Shown here: positions 9,069-18,899 of the stretch, piece by piece
How positions within the stretch are numbered: position 1 is the stretch's first letter
How the letters are laid out: each line of letters begins with the position of its first letter
DNA from: Isohypsibius dastychi
Taxonomy: Eukaryota; Tardigrada; Eutardigrada; Parachela; Isohypsibiidae
Reading direction: 5' to 3'
Length of the DNA: 19,785 bases
Assembly: GCA_034696485.1 (NCBI GenBank)
Contig: JAQIWT010000459.1
Coordinates: 1 to 19,785, forward strand
Translations under genes and position numbers: made by a program
Notes under the pieces: generated by a model
The model's input: the letters and a program-made list of their open reading frames with translations, nothing else
Told to the model about the DNA's origin: nothing
Databases searched by the model: none

Positions 9069-10491
9069 ATGAAATCTACCAAGTACCCTCCCCAATTGAC
9101 CATAGCAGTTCTTCAAGTTTTTGGCATCCACGAAGGACGCAGCAGCCCAGGATGGATCTCGACAGTTCGGAAACTGCTGAGATTCTTGATGGTCGGCCTT
9201 TGTTGCAGTTATACTTTATTGGAATCCCAGTCTTTTGTCCGGCATGCGCTTTCCACGAATTTCCAAACACGAAAGAGCAAAACAACCGGTTCCATGAAAC
9301 TTGCGATAAGCGCAGTCGATGTACTCTATTGTTGGAACGCCGCAATCTGCCTCATCCTGATTTGCATCAAGTTCACTGGCGATGAAAACGCCAAAATACT
9401 CAACGAACTGAAGACCCTGAAAAATCACTATCAATCACAAATGCAGCATCAAAATCGAATGGCGAAATTTGGAAGCTACGTGGTCATACCAATTGTAATT
9501 GGATTTCTTGCGTTCGAAGTTCTCTCATGGATGACTTTCATCTATGATGCAAATGGTAGATGATCAGCGAGTAGTTTGAATATCAATCGATATTTTCTCG
9601 CTTTGCAGATGTTGCACAAGCAGTTGACTACAGTTTCAAGATGGAAATTTGGGCTCGTGTTCTCATTTGGACGATCGGTGCTACAATACCGACTTTAGTG
9701 GTGCAGATGGTATTTGCCACCGTTTTCATCATGGGTTTTGTTCTTCTCAACTGCGCGCATGACCTTGAACGGAAACTTAATCGCATGAACGAGCACATAA
9801 GGACTGCCTATGATTTCCGATCTTTCCTGGGGGAACTGAAGAAACTGATGGCAGAACATCGGGCTATGGCGTCATTTGGTGAAGCGTTGAGCTCTTCATA
9901 TGGTTCACTGTTTTCAGTCTCGTATGCTCTGAACATCGCCAAAAGTATTGGTTATGTCGCCTGCTATTTGAATGCTGAAAGAGTGACATGGGTTGAGATC
10001 CTTTATTTGTTATTTGCTGGATTTTTTGCAATGGTTTCTTTTTGGTATGTCATTCCGCTGGCGACTACGTATTCAAAGGTGAGATGCAGCGATGAGTTCA
10101 CGTGGCAAGTTTCAAGTTGATGTGTTTCAGAATCAGCTCGTTGCAGAAACTGTTCTGGCCAGCCGCGAGATTTATTTGCAACGAAACCATGACGATACGG
10201 CATCGTTAAATCGGCATATGATTCAAATGATTGTCTAAAACAATTTTGTGCTTCATTCAGGATGATGCATTTCTGATGGTACTGCAACGGTTCTATAAAG
10301 GATGCAAAGAGAGACCCATCAAACTGCGTGGTTGGGGAGACTTGGAGGTGACTCCTGGCTTAATTTTGAAAGTAAGGTATAAATCGTGCTCGTTCGATTT
10401 GTACGTTTATAATTTCGTTGTGTTTCAGACAGTGTCTTCTGTCGCCATTTTTGGAGCTGCTGCAAATGAGATACTGTCTGGTGACTATTAG
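9069..10491 (+). CDS. Gustatory receptor-like 7TM protein, copy 4 (five exons, one GC-AG intron)
   Basis: Predicted exons are 9069-9555, 9609-10078, 10131-10199, 10261-10371 and 10429-10491, giving 399 aa. Unlike its siblings, the TM1-TM6 part is split by a phase-1 intron (9556-9608) that joins the DAN..DVAQ loop. The C-terminal exons then follow the family plan: 23, 37 and 20 aa, phase 0. The fourth exon (DDAFLMVLQRFYKGCKERPIKLRG) is close to its counterpart in copy 1. The exon ending at 10199 uses a GC donor (ACG|GCATCG). The GT donor at 10233 would leave an impossible 28-nt intron, whereas the GC donor gives 61 nt and the family's exon length. The short N-terminus has VLQVFGIH, like other Gr N-termini. 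The C-terminus stops at TAG shortly after TM7. It is probably a chemosensory channel subunit; the ligand is unknown. Confidence 0.8.
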
Positions 10492-10878
10492 TTTCAACTT
10501 CGAAAATACAATGATTTTGGAGTATGCTCCCTTTATGAAGCAATGAGAGTCTCGACCGTACCTGAGAAATCAGTTACGTTTTTTAAAAGATTATTATAAA
10601 GTTTAGTATAAAGCTTATTCCAGTTGAATAAGGCAAGATTTTCCTGACATGGTTCGCTTGCAATGTAATATACTTCGATCGCTCTGATTCTTGCTCGGTA
10701 TTTTCCCAACGGTGAAGCTCAACTTAGCATTCATCTAATCGAAACTAGAAATTCATAAGACCACCTTGATAGCGATTTTAAAACATGAACAGAATCCACC
10801 ACATGAAACAATTGAGACAGTGCATAAGTGTGAGTAGAAAAGTGATGATGAGTACGAAATTACATGGTAGGAACAACT
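10492..10878. other. Convergent intergenic region (receptor copy 4 / CAHS gene)
   Basis: The 3' ends of two genes on opposite strands face each other here. No coding frame of interest and no canonical AATAAA on the expected strand was seen on either side. Confidence 0.5.
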
Positions 10879-12360
10879 TTACGCGGCAAATGGGCGCTTC
10901 TCAACCTGATGACCTTTCACCTCCGAAGTCGAATGCGTGACTCCAACAACCGACTCAATACGGACATCGATGCTACTTGATCCAACCGACTCGTCCAGCA
11001 TGGCTCTGGTCGTATCTCGCTCCAAGCTCAACAACCGCATCGCATAGTCAGCCTCCAACTGAACCCCTTTCTCCTCCTGTTCAATGCCCAGCTCGACCAT
11101 CATTTTCCGGAACTCCAAATCTTCAGCTTGTTGACGCTGAAGAGTCTCACGGATATCTTCAGCAACTCGCTCCATTTCTTGTCGGAATGAGTTACGGCGA
11201 TCTTGCAGCTTGGCCTCTTGCTCATGTTTCAACTCCTCGACGTGTTTTCGGTAGACGTCGTACTCTTCCGCTTCGAGATTGTCCATCCGAGCACCGGTCA
11301 ATTCAAATTCAGCTGTCCCGTGAATTTCCGCCTTTGTTTCGCCTGAAATCAGTCTTTTTCGATAAACCGCTCCAGTTTTTCGCCTGATACATTTTTCGGA
11401 GAAAAACACAAACTACCGGCATTACCTGGTTTCATGAGTTCTTTGAGTTCAAGAATCCGTAACTTGGGTGTGGTCTGAATTTCCGGCATTTTCAATGGTC
11501 GTTCTTCGGTGAAGGTGACACTGGATCGAACTGACTCTTCATCTTTCAAAATGGGAACTCTGGTCACATGGCTGCCGGTTGGAATGGCTGGTTGACCTGC
11601 TTCACGTGCGATCGTTACTCTGCTGCGCGGAACTGGCAAAACGTCGCGTTTTCGCCAGAGTGGGCTTGATCCCGGCTCGACGTGTTCGCGGGAAATGGGG
11701 AATTTCAGGGTATCGATTTTTGAGGCTTGCTCGGAATAGCTCAAACCTGAAACATTCAACATTGAAGCTTCAAGAACATGAAGGAAGAAAAAATAACGAA
11801 GATAAGGAAATGAAAGGCGAAAACAAAGTCAACCCGAAAGGTTCCAAGCAATGAAAAGCAAATTTTCGAACAAGACATCAATGTGTTTGCGTCAACCAGA
11901 CTGATTGAATATTCAAAACAAAATATGTATCAAATACCGAACAGAAAAGGATTTTCTGGGAATTCTGTGTGAAAACAAGTGGCATACCTTCTGTTTCCAA
12001 CTTGGCAAGTGGTGCTGTTCGAACCGACGTCCCGCTTTCAATCACACCTTTTAGCGGGGGTGTGGATACACGTGTGATCAGTTTCCCCGGTTCCCCGAAT
12101 CCTTCCACTGATCTTTCGTGGAGGACATCGAGTTCCTGTACATTTCCACTCGCGCTTGACACGTTCCGACTTCCCTCGAACACCGCTGAATCCGGTGAGC
12201 CGACCCGTGCCTGATGGTGTGATGTGATCTCTCGCACTTGCTTCAGATGGACATTCCCCTTAGAATCAATGTGTTTCGTTTCAACACGTTCATATTTGTA
12301 TTCCTCGGAAAATGGATTGTGAGGCTCTTTTGGATGGTGAGTTGGACTCTTAGATGACAT
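10879..12360 (-). CDS. CAHS-like (cytoplasmic abundant heat-soluble) protein, tardigrade-specific
   Basis: Exons in transcript order are 12360-11988, 11746-11426 and 11342-10879, both introns in phase 1, giving 385 aa. The C-terminal exon carries the family signature. A highly charged, uninterrupted helical region (about residues 253-350) contains DLEFRK followed by QLEADYA. After it comes a short Ser/Val-rich tail (SSIDVRIESVVG...). This aligns gap-free with the conserved block of CAHS proteins as I know them. CAHS proteins are intrinsically disordered, stay soluble on heating, and form filaments or gels that protect cells during drying. The predicted protein has no cysteine and no signal peptide, as expected for a cytosolic member. 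It is unusually long: typical CAHS proteins are about 220-240 aa, whereas here about 250 residues, rich in Ser/Pro/His and basic residues, precede the helical region. Regulation is not evident, and no TATA box was found close to the ATG. Confidence 0.85.
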
Positions 12361-13357
12361 GTCGGTTAAGGTTTATGGTGAATAAACTAGTCTGCGAATC
12401 TCGATATGAACTTCGATGTACTTAATACGAAACTGATACGTGGCCCCGATGCGAAATGAATTTATGGACAGAGTGGAAGCTGTATTGCTTGGAAGAACCC
12501 CAGCTTAGACGTTAAACGCGCAATTAAACTATAGCATTTCATCTTTACCAGATGCGCACTGGGGGAATTTTTGGCTAATGCGTGCTTTTTGTTGGAGCTA
12601 CTGCGCGCTTGCGGATCGATTTCATGCATACTATACATACATGAGTGAGTACTACTGTATGCATCAGTGAGAATGAGCAGAATTGCACAGGCAATAAGTG
12701 GATGCATGAACACATACAATCTACGAGACCTTCCGTTACTCAATGCATTTCAGAACGTGATTTCTGTGATCATGTTTGTGGCAGCCAACGAAATGATCGA
12801 GCCAACAGCTGTGAACAAAATCAAGCAATCTTGTACCAATGTTTACCTTCTTCCCTCCCCCCCCCCCCCCCTCAAAAATTTTCCGCAATGCAGCGCAACG
12901 CAGACCAAGCTCTCCGCAACGCTTTCGCAATCCATTGCGCGCGACGACTGGTCAAGATTAGTAAATTTCAAGCTTCAGTTGTGAAACAAGTACAGAACTG
13001 TGTAGTTCAATAATGACTGCGACAGCAATGTGCAAATGATGAACTTCTTCTTGTCTACTTCCGCGAAAGGCTTTTGTTCCAACATGCAAAAGTTGATAAT
13101 TTTCGGATTAGGCTCATCATTTCTTTGATAATTCCCATTCGAGCACATTCTGTAAACCATGTTTGCTCATTTCTCGCTGACTGACTCATTTTGCAAATAG
13201 CATCCAAGGAGTAATACCTTTACTTTTTTCCGAGTTTTAAATCGAAAAAGTTCATTTAGGTTTTCCGAAGTTTCTTTCTAACAACGAGACTACCAACATT
13301 CGCTCAACAAGTTCATCGTCACGTTATTTTTCGGCTTGTTTTGTGAGAGGAACATTC
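12361..13357. other. Divergent intergenic region between CAHS and MAM genes
   Basis: The 5' ends of the CAHS-like gene (minus) and the MAM protein gene (plus) point away from each other across this 1-kb stretch, so it should contain both promoters. It has a C15 run at 12857-12871. Several short open frames overlap on both strands, and none has signal, domain or splice support. I see no clear TATA element for either gene. Confidence 0.5.
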
Positions 13358-15453
13358 ATGGAGAGATTACGAAGACTTGGTATTCTGGTTCTTTTTTCAA
13401 CCTGCGTCTACTTAAGCTTCAGTCTGTTTGATCCAAATGGTGAGCTCGTTCTAATGATAGCCACATTAACGAACGAATCGAGTAGCCCCTTGTTAACCGT
13501 TATTGTTGCAGTTGAAAATCTCGGACAAAATTCTGGTTCATCATTAAGACTTCGAAGGCGAGATGTTAGAATGGGAGATGGCGCCGTTGATCCCCAATGC
13601 GTGGTCTCAACAGGTTGTGAAGGGACCAACTGGAATGATGCTCCGAGATCCAGTTGTAATTTCGATGGAATTCACCAGTCTTCATCGCAAACTGTGGACG
13701 CTTGCGCTTTCTGGAGACGTCTCATGCCCTGGTACGCCAACCAGTTTGAGATGAGGTCTGAAGTATCTGCCGGTATGCGCAATCGGTATGACGAGAAACA
13801 GTGTTTATGGTATATTGTTAACAGGGAACAAATACTACGCAGAGTCTAACTGTAGCAAAAAAGTAACTCCGTTCGTCAGCGGGCCATTCAACAGGAGTAG
13901 GGCGGCCATGATCTCCTCCCCAGAGCTCCGAAATGGCTGTTATTTATATCAGTTGAACTTTTCCATTCGATTCAGCGGAACAGTGCGCCTACCAACAGAT
14001 ATTCCCCAAGGAGAAGGGTTGTTTTTCCTGGTTGCGTGGTATCGCGAAATCCCGGGAACAAGTTTCCCATCTGAACTGTTCTATATCTGGGGACATCGGC
14101 AGGCAGATTACGGCGGAATAGTTCCTAACGTCTGGGTGGATGTAAAAACAGACATATTTGCAATTCCTTCAAACACGCAGATACGCATCGCCTTCATTGC
14201 TAGCCACAATAACGAATGCATCAAAGATGGCGGAAGTATCCAAATTGACAACATTGTCAGCAAAACTGGTGACAAACAAGAAAACCCAGACTGTGACTTG
14301 TTGAATAGAATGACACGTATCTCTATCTACAGGGTCAATGAACGGCGTTTGCCCAGTGACAACCACAACAGCAACCGTGGCAACTAGCACCGTACCACCA
14401 CCAACCACGCCAGAAACATTACCACCGACTCCTTCCACAACCGTGTATACGACATTTGGTATTGAGGACGTAACAACTGTGACCGTTCTTTCTGAGAACA
14501 TCACTACTACTCCCAATGATGACACCACATCTTGTGAGGGCTCCCCTAGTGTCTCCCAAGAAACGACGTCTACTCCTGGGGATACCACAACTTACTGGAA
14601 CGATGCCCCGATATCAAGTTGTAATTTCGACGGAGGTGCGCAGGTACCACCGCCAGATATAGATGCCTGTTATCGATGGAGACGTGTCATGCCCTGGTAT
14701 CTAAACCAGTTCGAGATCGTTCCCGAAGAAGCCGGCGGTATGGGGAGTCGGTTTGAAAACGAATTGGTTTTAATGTTTTTCTAACAGGGAACAAGTACTA
14801 CGCGGAATCCAACTGCCGCAAAAAGACAACAACTACATTTGTCAGCGAGAATTCACCGTTCAACAGAAGTAGGGCGGCCATGGCATCCGCCCCAGAGCTC
14901 CCAAGGGGCTGCTTCTCGTATCAGTTGAGCTTTTCCATTCGATTCAGCGAGACAGTGCGCCTGCCAAAAGATCTTCCCCAAGGCAAAGGGCTGTTTTTTC
15001 TTGTCGCCTGGTACATTGATTTCCCGGGAAGAGAATATCCGTCTGAGCTGTTCTATATCTGGGGACACCGACCGGCTGATTACGACAAAATCGTTCCCAA
15101 CTCTTGGGCAGTTGTAAAAACGGACATATTTGCAATCCCTCCAAACACGCAAATACGCATCGCCTTCATTGCAAGCCATAATAACGAGTGCATTGAAGAT
15201 GGCGGAAGTATTCAAATTGACAACATTGTCAACAAATATGGTAACAAACTAGAAGACCTAACTAGATTTAACTTGTTGAATAGAACCGTTTGTACCTACA
15301 GGACCACCGAACGGCGTTTGCCCAATGACAACCACAACAACAACAGCAGTGGCAACTAGCTCCGTGACACCACCGAAGACTACTACCGCGGATTGCACCA
15401 ATTCCCCTGAGGACACTCTTGCCGAAAACCGGATAAACTTGCCGGCAATCTAA
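13358..15453 (+). CDS. Secreted or surface protein with two MAM-like domains and Thr/Pro-rich linkers
   Basis: Predicted exons are 13358-13772, 13825-14268, 14333-14737, 14788-15240 and 15302-15453; all four introns are phase 1 (50-64 nt), giving 622 aa. The ATG at 13358 starts a basic then hydrophobic signal-like N-terminus (MERLRRLGILVLFSTCVYL). Two MAM-like domains begin at Cys100 and Cys383. Each shows CNFD, a second Cys, AMxSxPEL, a central C-x-YQL strand, LFFLVAW, ELFYIWGH, and ends in GGSIQIDNI and a final Cys in NGVCP, matching the MAM order CxFE ... SP ... IAxDDI ... C. Between them lies a Thr/Pro-rich mucin-like linker (about 294-370) likely to be O-glycosylated. A shorter Thr-rich tail follows the second. 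There is no C-terminal membrane anchor, so it is probably secreted. MAM domains mediate extracellular adhesion or assembly. A signal-anchor topology is an alternative. Confidence 0.8.
13625..15355 (+). repeat. Two tandem exon-intron units inside the MAM gene
   Basis: Unit 1 (about 13625-14380) and unit 2 (about 14590-15355) both run from WNDAP.SSCNFDG through the MAM domain to GVCP.TTTT. The introns lie at the same codons and phases: 13773-13824 matches 14738-14787, and 14269-14332 matches 15241-15301. Intron sequence is also shared, for example ACTTGTTGAATAGAA in the second intron of each unit. This shows duplication at DNA level within the gene. Confidence 0.85.
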
Positions 15454-15589
15454 CATGGCTGCTAGAATACTGATGAACTTGAATATCAGTGTTCTGCTGG
15501 TTTAAAGTAGCTGGGACACAGGGTGAATCGTGTTTTGTCTAAGTCATTATCTAGATTAAAAATCGAAGGAAAATCCGAAGCTCCAGCGT

Positions 15590-15595
15590 AATAAA
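15590..15595 (+). terminator. Polyadenylation signal AATAAA of the MAM gene
   Basis: A canonical AATAAA lies 137 nt after the TAA stop of the two-MAM gene, on the same strand and within the short gap before the convergent orphan gene. Confidence 0.55.
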
Positions 15596-15745
15596 ACAGA
15601 AAGTTCTGCGATTTTGAGACTCTGATTGGTCTTGAATGGCCTCGTCTGATCTGAATCGGGTCATCTTATTCAAAACTTCCAGTGCGCTCAAATTGTGGCC
15701 CGGAAGACAAGAATGTCACCACGAAAATCGTTCTTGACAGAATTA

Positions 15746-16640
15746 TCATGGTATGGATTTGTTCTTCCATCTTCCACACTGAAGAGATGCAGCATTAGGC
15801 TTCCAGTCTTTTGAACCTGATGTGACTTTTTGTATTGTTCGGCTGATCAAATAGCTGAAACCATAAAAAGTGTTTAAATCGTGAAAGAGTGTCATTCACC
15901 AGACCAGCTCACCGCAGTAACTCCCTCATCATCAAAGAAATACCTTTCGTGACCAAACCCAAAGTCCGCCATTCCGTAATTCATGGTCAAGGTATTGCAA
16001 TGCTGAATATTCACAACATACTAGAAAAATCACCAGCATTCATTAACGAACGCTACATGTGCACCCCCCCCCCCCCCCACCCTCATTGTACCTCGAAAGT
16101 TTTTCCTTCGTAAACTGTGTTGTTCCGAGCGCCCAGCTCAAAATCCGGATCGAAGATGATTTCGCGTTCAGGCAGCTTTTGTCGGTTGAGCATCTTGTAA
16201 AGCGCAGGCTGATTCTTTGCCACATCTGCGTCTCGTACCCGAGTGAAATCTAGTGTCCAGCTCACATTCAGCAATTCTTGCGTGACACCTACACAAAAAG
16301 ATTGCGTAATTTAGTCCGAATATCTGTAACTATTCCTTACTGACCTAGAATGGTGAGGAGTCCGGTGAAATTTATTTCAGGGGTAACCCTGGGCTCATAA
16401 AGAAAGTTCCCGAGGAAGAACTCGCTACCGTCAACCCGGCTTTGATTGTGACTCCACATGTAAGGTGGGCAAGGAAACGGTGCTTGGTTGATCGATGATT
16501 CAGCTGTACGGCTTGGGCATTCAATTAAACCCATGGCTAAAATTCGAAACCGGAATAATTGTTCATTCAGAATTCCGGATGAAGAAATTAGCTACAATAC
16601 CGAATAAGCCACAGAAGACTGTGAGTACTTTAACAATCAT
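15746..16640 (-). CDS. Unrecognised secreted glycoprotein, about 198 aa (five exons)
   Basis: Predicted exons in transcript order are 16640-16601, 16536-16345, 16288-16092, 16002-15944 and 15854-15746. Every junction keeps frame with GT-AG sites (phases 1, 1, 0, 2). The tiny first exon (MIVKVLTVFCGLF) plus the start of exon 2 forms a signal peptide. The mature part has four cysteines (two early, in ECPS and FPCPP; two late, in HCNT and LQCGRW) and N-glycosylation sequons NQS, NFT, NVS, NNT and NKS. I do not recognise the family. It is not a lipocalin (no GxW) and has no helical or repeat pattern. If the third exon is not spliced, the protein would end at a TGA at 16083, giving about 143 aa; the later exons are therefore less certain. 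The intron at 16003-16091 contains a C15/G15 run. Confidence 0.6.
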
Positions 16641-17880
16641 GGTGATCAGGGGTTGGAAATACAGTCTTTAAAAATTGGTTGAATTCTGTAATTATGAGAG
16701 GCGAACGAAAAACCCAAATAATGATGAAACCGCGTCGTTTTGTTTGGTAAAATAAAAGCATTTACAAATTTTTGATGCCTTGAAAATGCCAAAAGCGGTA
16801 GACAGTGAACATGGCAATAAATATATCGAAGCAGTAATGATCTTCTTTTGAGAAATGCTGTAAATCAAGTTATTAGCTGCAGGTTAGGGTCATACCGGTA
16901 TAAGAAAAAAGACGTACACAATGGATGAAATACTGTAATAAGTTATATCTAATGTACATCCTGATGATCAATACAATAATGCATGTCTCCCAATGTGACT
17001 GCTATTTCACATCCACACTTACATTGAATTCGGCGCATGCTGTGTTGCAACTTTGCTCATTGAAATATTTTTCTTGCACATCGTAGGAGGGACATGGCAT
17101 AACGAAGCAAAATCGCTGGTTGAACTTGAATTTTTAAGGGCGGCATTTGGTTTTGTAGACACCTGTTGTTGTGAGATCATTAACTGTTGCTCAGCTGCAA
17201 ACTGTTGGATACCGTTCATGCTCATTGGTTACTTCGTTCACCTGTGAGTGATTTCAAAATTATGCAATTTCAGTGATGGATTTTTGTGAACTTTGCATGA
17301 CTTTTCTTTTGAGACGACGTTTGGATGTCCCTGAATTTGGGATCCAGAAATCTTCCCCCATCCGTCAAAGGTCAGAATTTGCCGTCATTTTCATTCAGGA
17401 GGAAACAAATATTCTTTTCAAGCACACGCTCACAAAAAGCCTTTAAAGTACACACTTGGTCGATGCTTGCTTTTAATAGCTTAGATTTGAGCTCCTTACC
17501 GTGGATCCGATCTTGATGCAAGCTGAGATCGACGGATCAGGCGATTCCGACACTTTAACACAGATACGTCGAAATGAAGCTGAGTGCAAGCAGATTTTTT
17601 ACCGAGGCTTCAAGGTCATTTATAGAATCTAGAGCAAATTATTTTCGGTAATTCCTACGAAGATCTGAAGGGAGTAATGGGAAGTTCACCAATTTTTTTT
17701 ATACTCTGAAAAATTTAAGATGAAGTTTTGAGCATTTTAGACCTTCGGATCAGTTGCTTCATTTTCTGATTGAATGAAACGGAGAACGTACAGCTGGAAG
17801 AGAAAGAACACGCACTCTATCGAGTTCTTTTGTTTTGAACGTTTCGAAAATGATGAAAAAGTCTAAACGAATTTCAATTT
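16641..17880. other. Intergenic region between orphan secreted gene and lipocalin gene
   Basis: I see no supported gene. A 68-codon minus-strand frame at 17019-17225 starts with a glutamine-rich stretch (MNGIQQFAAEQQLMISQQQ) that ends at a possible donor CAG|GTGTCT. It has no partner exon or domain I can identify. Confidence 0.45.
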
Positions 17881-18809
17881 TTAGTAAGGACAGTTTTTGC
17901 GGATGATCGGGCGTAATCCTTTCATACTGATTCCGTTGCGAGCAAAGACAGCCTGGACTCTCTTCTGGATATCACCGTTGATAGATGTCGCTCGTGCAAC
18001 AACCCACGCAAATTCTGCAAAAGTAAAAAATGCTGTAAACGGTATCAACTGATCGGCTCTGCAAGAGTTCTATCAAAACTTTGTTGGCTAAAATCCAGGA
18101 TTGGCTTTTCAAAGTTTTTGAGAAATTTAACTGGATTGAATGAGGAAATTTGACGTACCAAGCTTGAAGTTGGCAACTTGCTCACAAGAATAAACAACGC
18201 TGTATGTTGAATAATCGGTCTCTAAAATCCAGTAAGGAGCTGGAACTGGGTTCACATCTGAAACAAATATTAAGAAATCACTCATGTAATTTCGCCACAA
18301 AAAGAACCGCTGTACTTACCGCCTTTTTCGACAAGTTTGGCCGGTTCGGAAATGTTCGGTGCCGATGCATTGGACTGCTGTACAACGTATTTGCTGCCAC
18401 TAGAAATTCCAGAGACAGAACACGTTAATGAATGAATTGAAATGAACCATTCCTCGTCTTACGGTTGTCGGACTGCGCTTTCGTTAAAATGGAGGAGGTT
18501 CTTGTCCAGTTGAGTGATGATAGCACGGGCGCAGGTGTCTCCTTGCTCAAAGGGGTTTGGGATATGACTAAGTGGGTACCAGACTCCTGTATACTGAAAT
18601 GAAACATGAAATATTAGGTTGTTTAACATGGATGGCTATTATGCCCACTTGTCCTGTTCTGATTGATTGATTCCTTCAGTGGACAGTCATACCTTGCTCA
18701 TATCAAACGTAGACTGGACAGTGGCGTTGCATTTTCCTGGAGCGATTTGTTGGGCTCCCGAGAGAGTAGCAGCTAGCAGGCAGGCAAAAGCAACAAAGTA
18801 AATGGCCAT
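17881..18809 (-). CDS. Apolipoprotein D-like lipocalin, secreted (five exons)
   Basis: Exons in transcript order are 18809-18693, 18593-18463, 18399-18320, 18257-18159 and 18014-17881, all GT-AG and in frame, giving 186 aa. A signal peptide covers about residues 1-19 (cleavage near LSGA|QQ). The lipocalin signature G-x-W is in YTGVWY (Gly42, Trp44), preceded by STFDMSKY as in ApoD and bilin-binding proteins. The second conserved block, ILETDYSTYSVVYSC, is in exon 4, and FAWVVAR is in exon 5. Cysteines at 27, 60, 134 and 184 fit the two-disulfide pattern of ApoD-like lipocalins. Length is normal. It should form an eight-strand barrel that carries a small hydrophobic ligand in extracellular fluid; the ligand is unknown. 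A TATA box lies upstream. This is not a SAHS protein, which would be fatty-acid-binding-protein-like. Confidence 0.92.
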
Positions 18810-18880
18810 TTTTGATATGAGGATTAATACTGAGCAGCCTGGTTAACGTGATGTGAATAAACAGGTCGGATACCAGACTG

Positions 18881-18887
18881 TTTTATA
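18881..18887 (-). promoter_or_regulatory. TATA box of the lipocalin gene
   Basis: TATAAAA read on the minus strand lies 72 nt upstream of the lipocalin ATG. That predicts transcription starting about 30 nt downstream and a 5' UTR near 40 nt. It is the clearest core promoter element in the window. Confidence 0.65.
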
Positions 18888-18899
18888 GTGCTGATTAAG

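Noticed and set aside
10233-10260. GT donor at 10233 for the receptor copy 4 intron
   Set aside because: It leaves a 28-nt intron and an exon 11 codons longer than in the sibling genes. The GC donor at 10200 gives 61 nt and the family length.
11579-11854. Plus-strand open frames across the CAHS gene (10977-11387, 11579-11854, 11969-12214)
   Set aside because: They are antisense shadows of the three CAHS exons. The minus-strand frames splice cleanly and match a known family.
17019-17225. 68-codon minus-strand frame with Gln-rich start, considered as a small Tim-like mitochondrial protein
   Set aside because: The twin CX3C motifs of that family are absent, and no partner exon was found.
17881-18809. 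SAHS (secretory abundant heat-soluble) protein
   Set aside because: SAHS proteins resemble fatty-acid-binding proteins. This one has the lipocalin GxW motif, four ApoD-type cysteines and the TDYSTY...YSC block.
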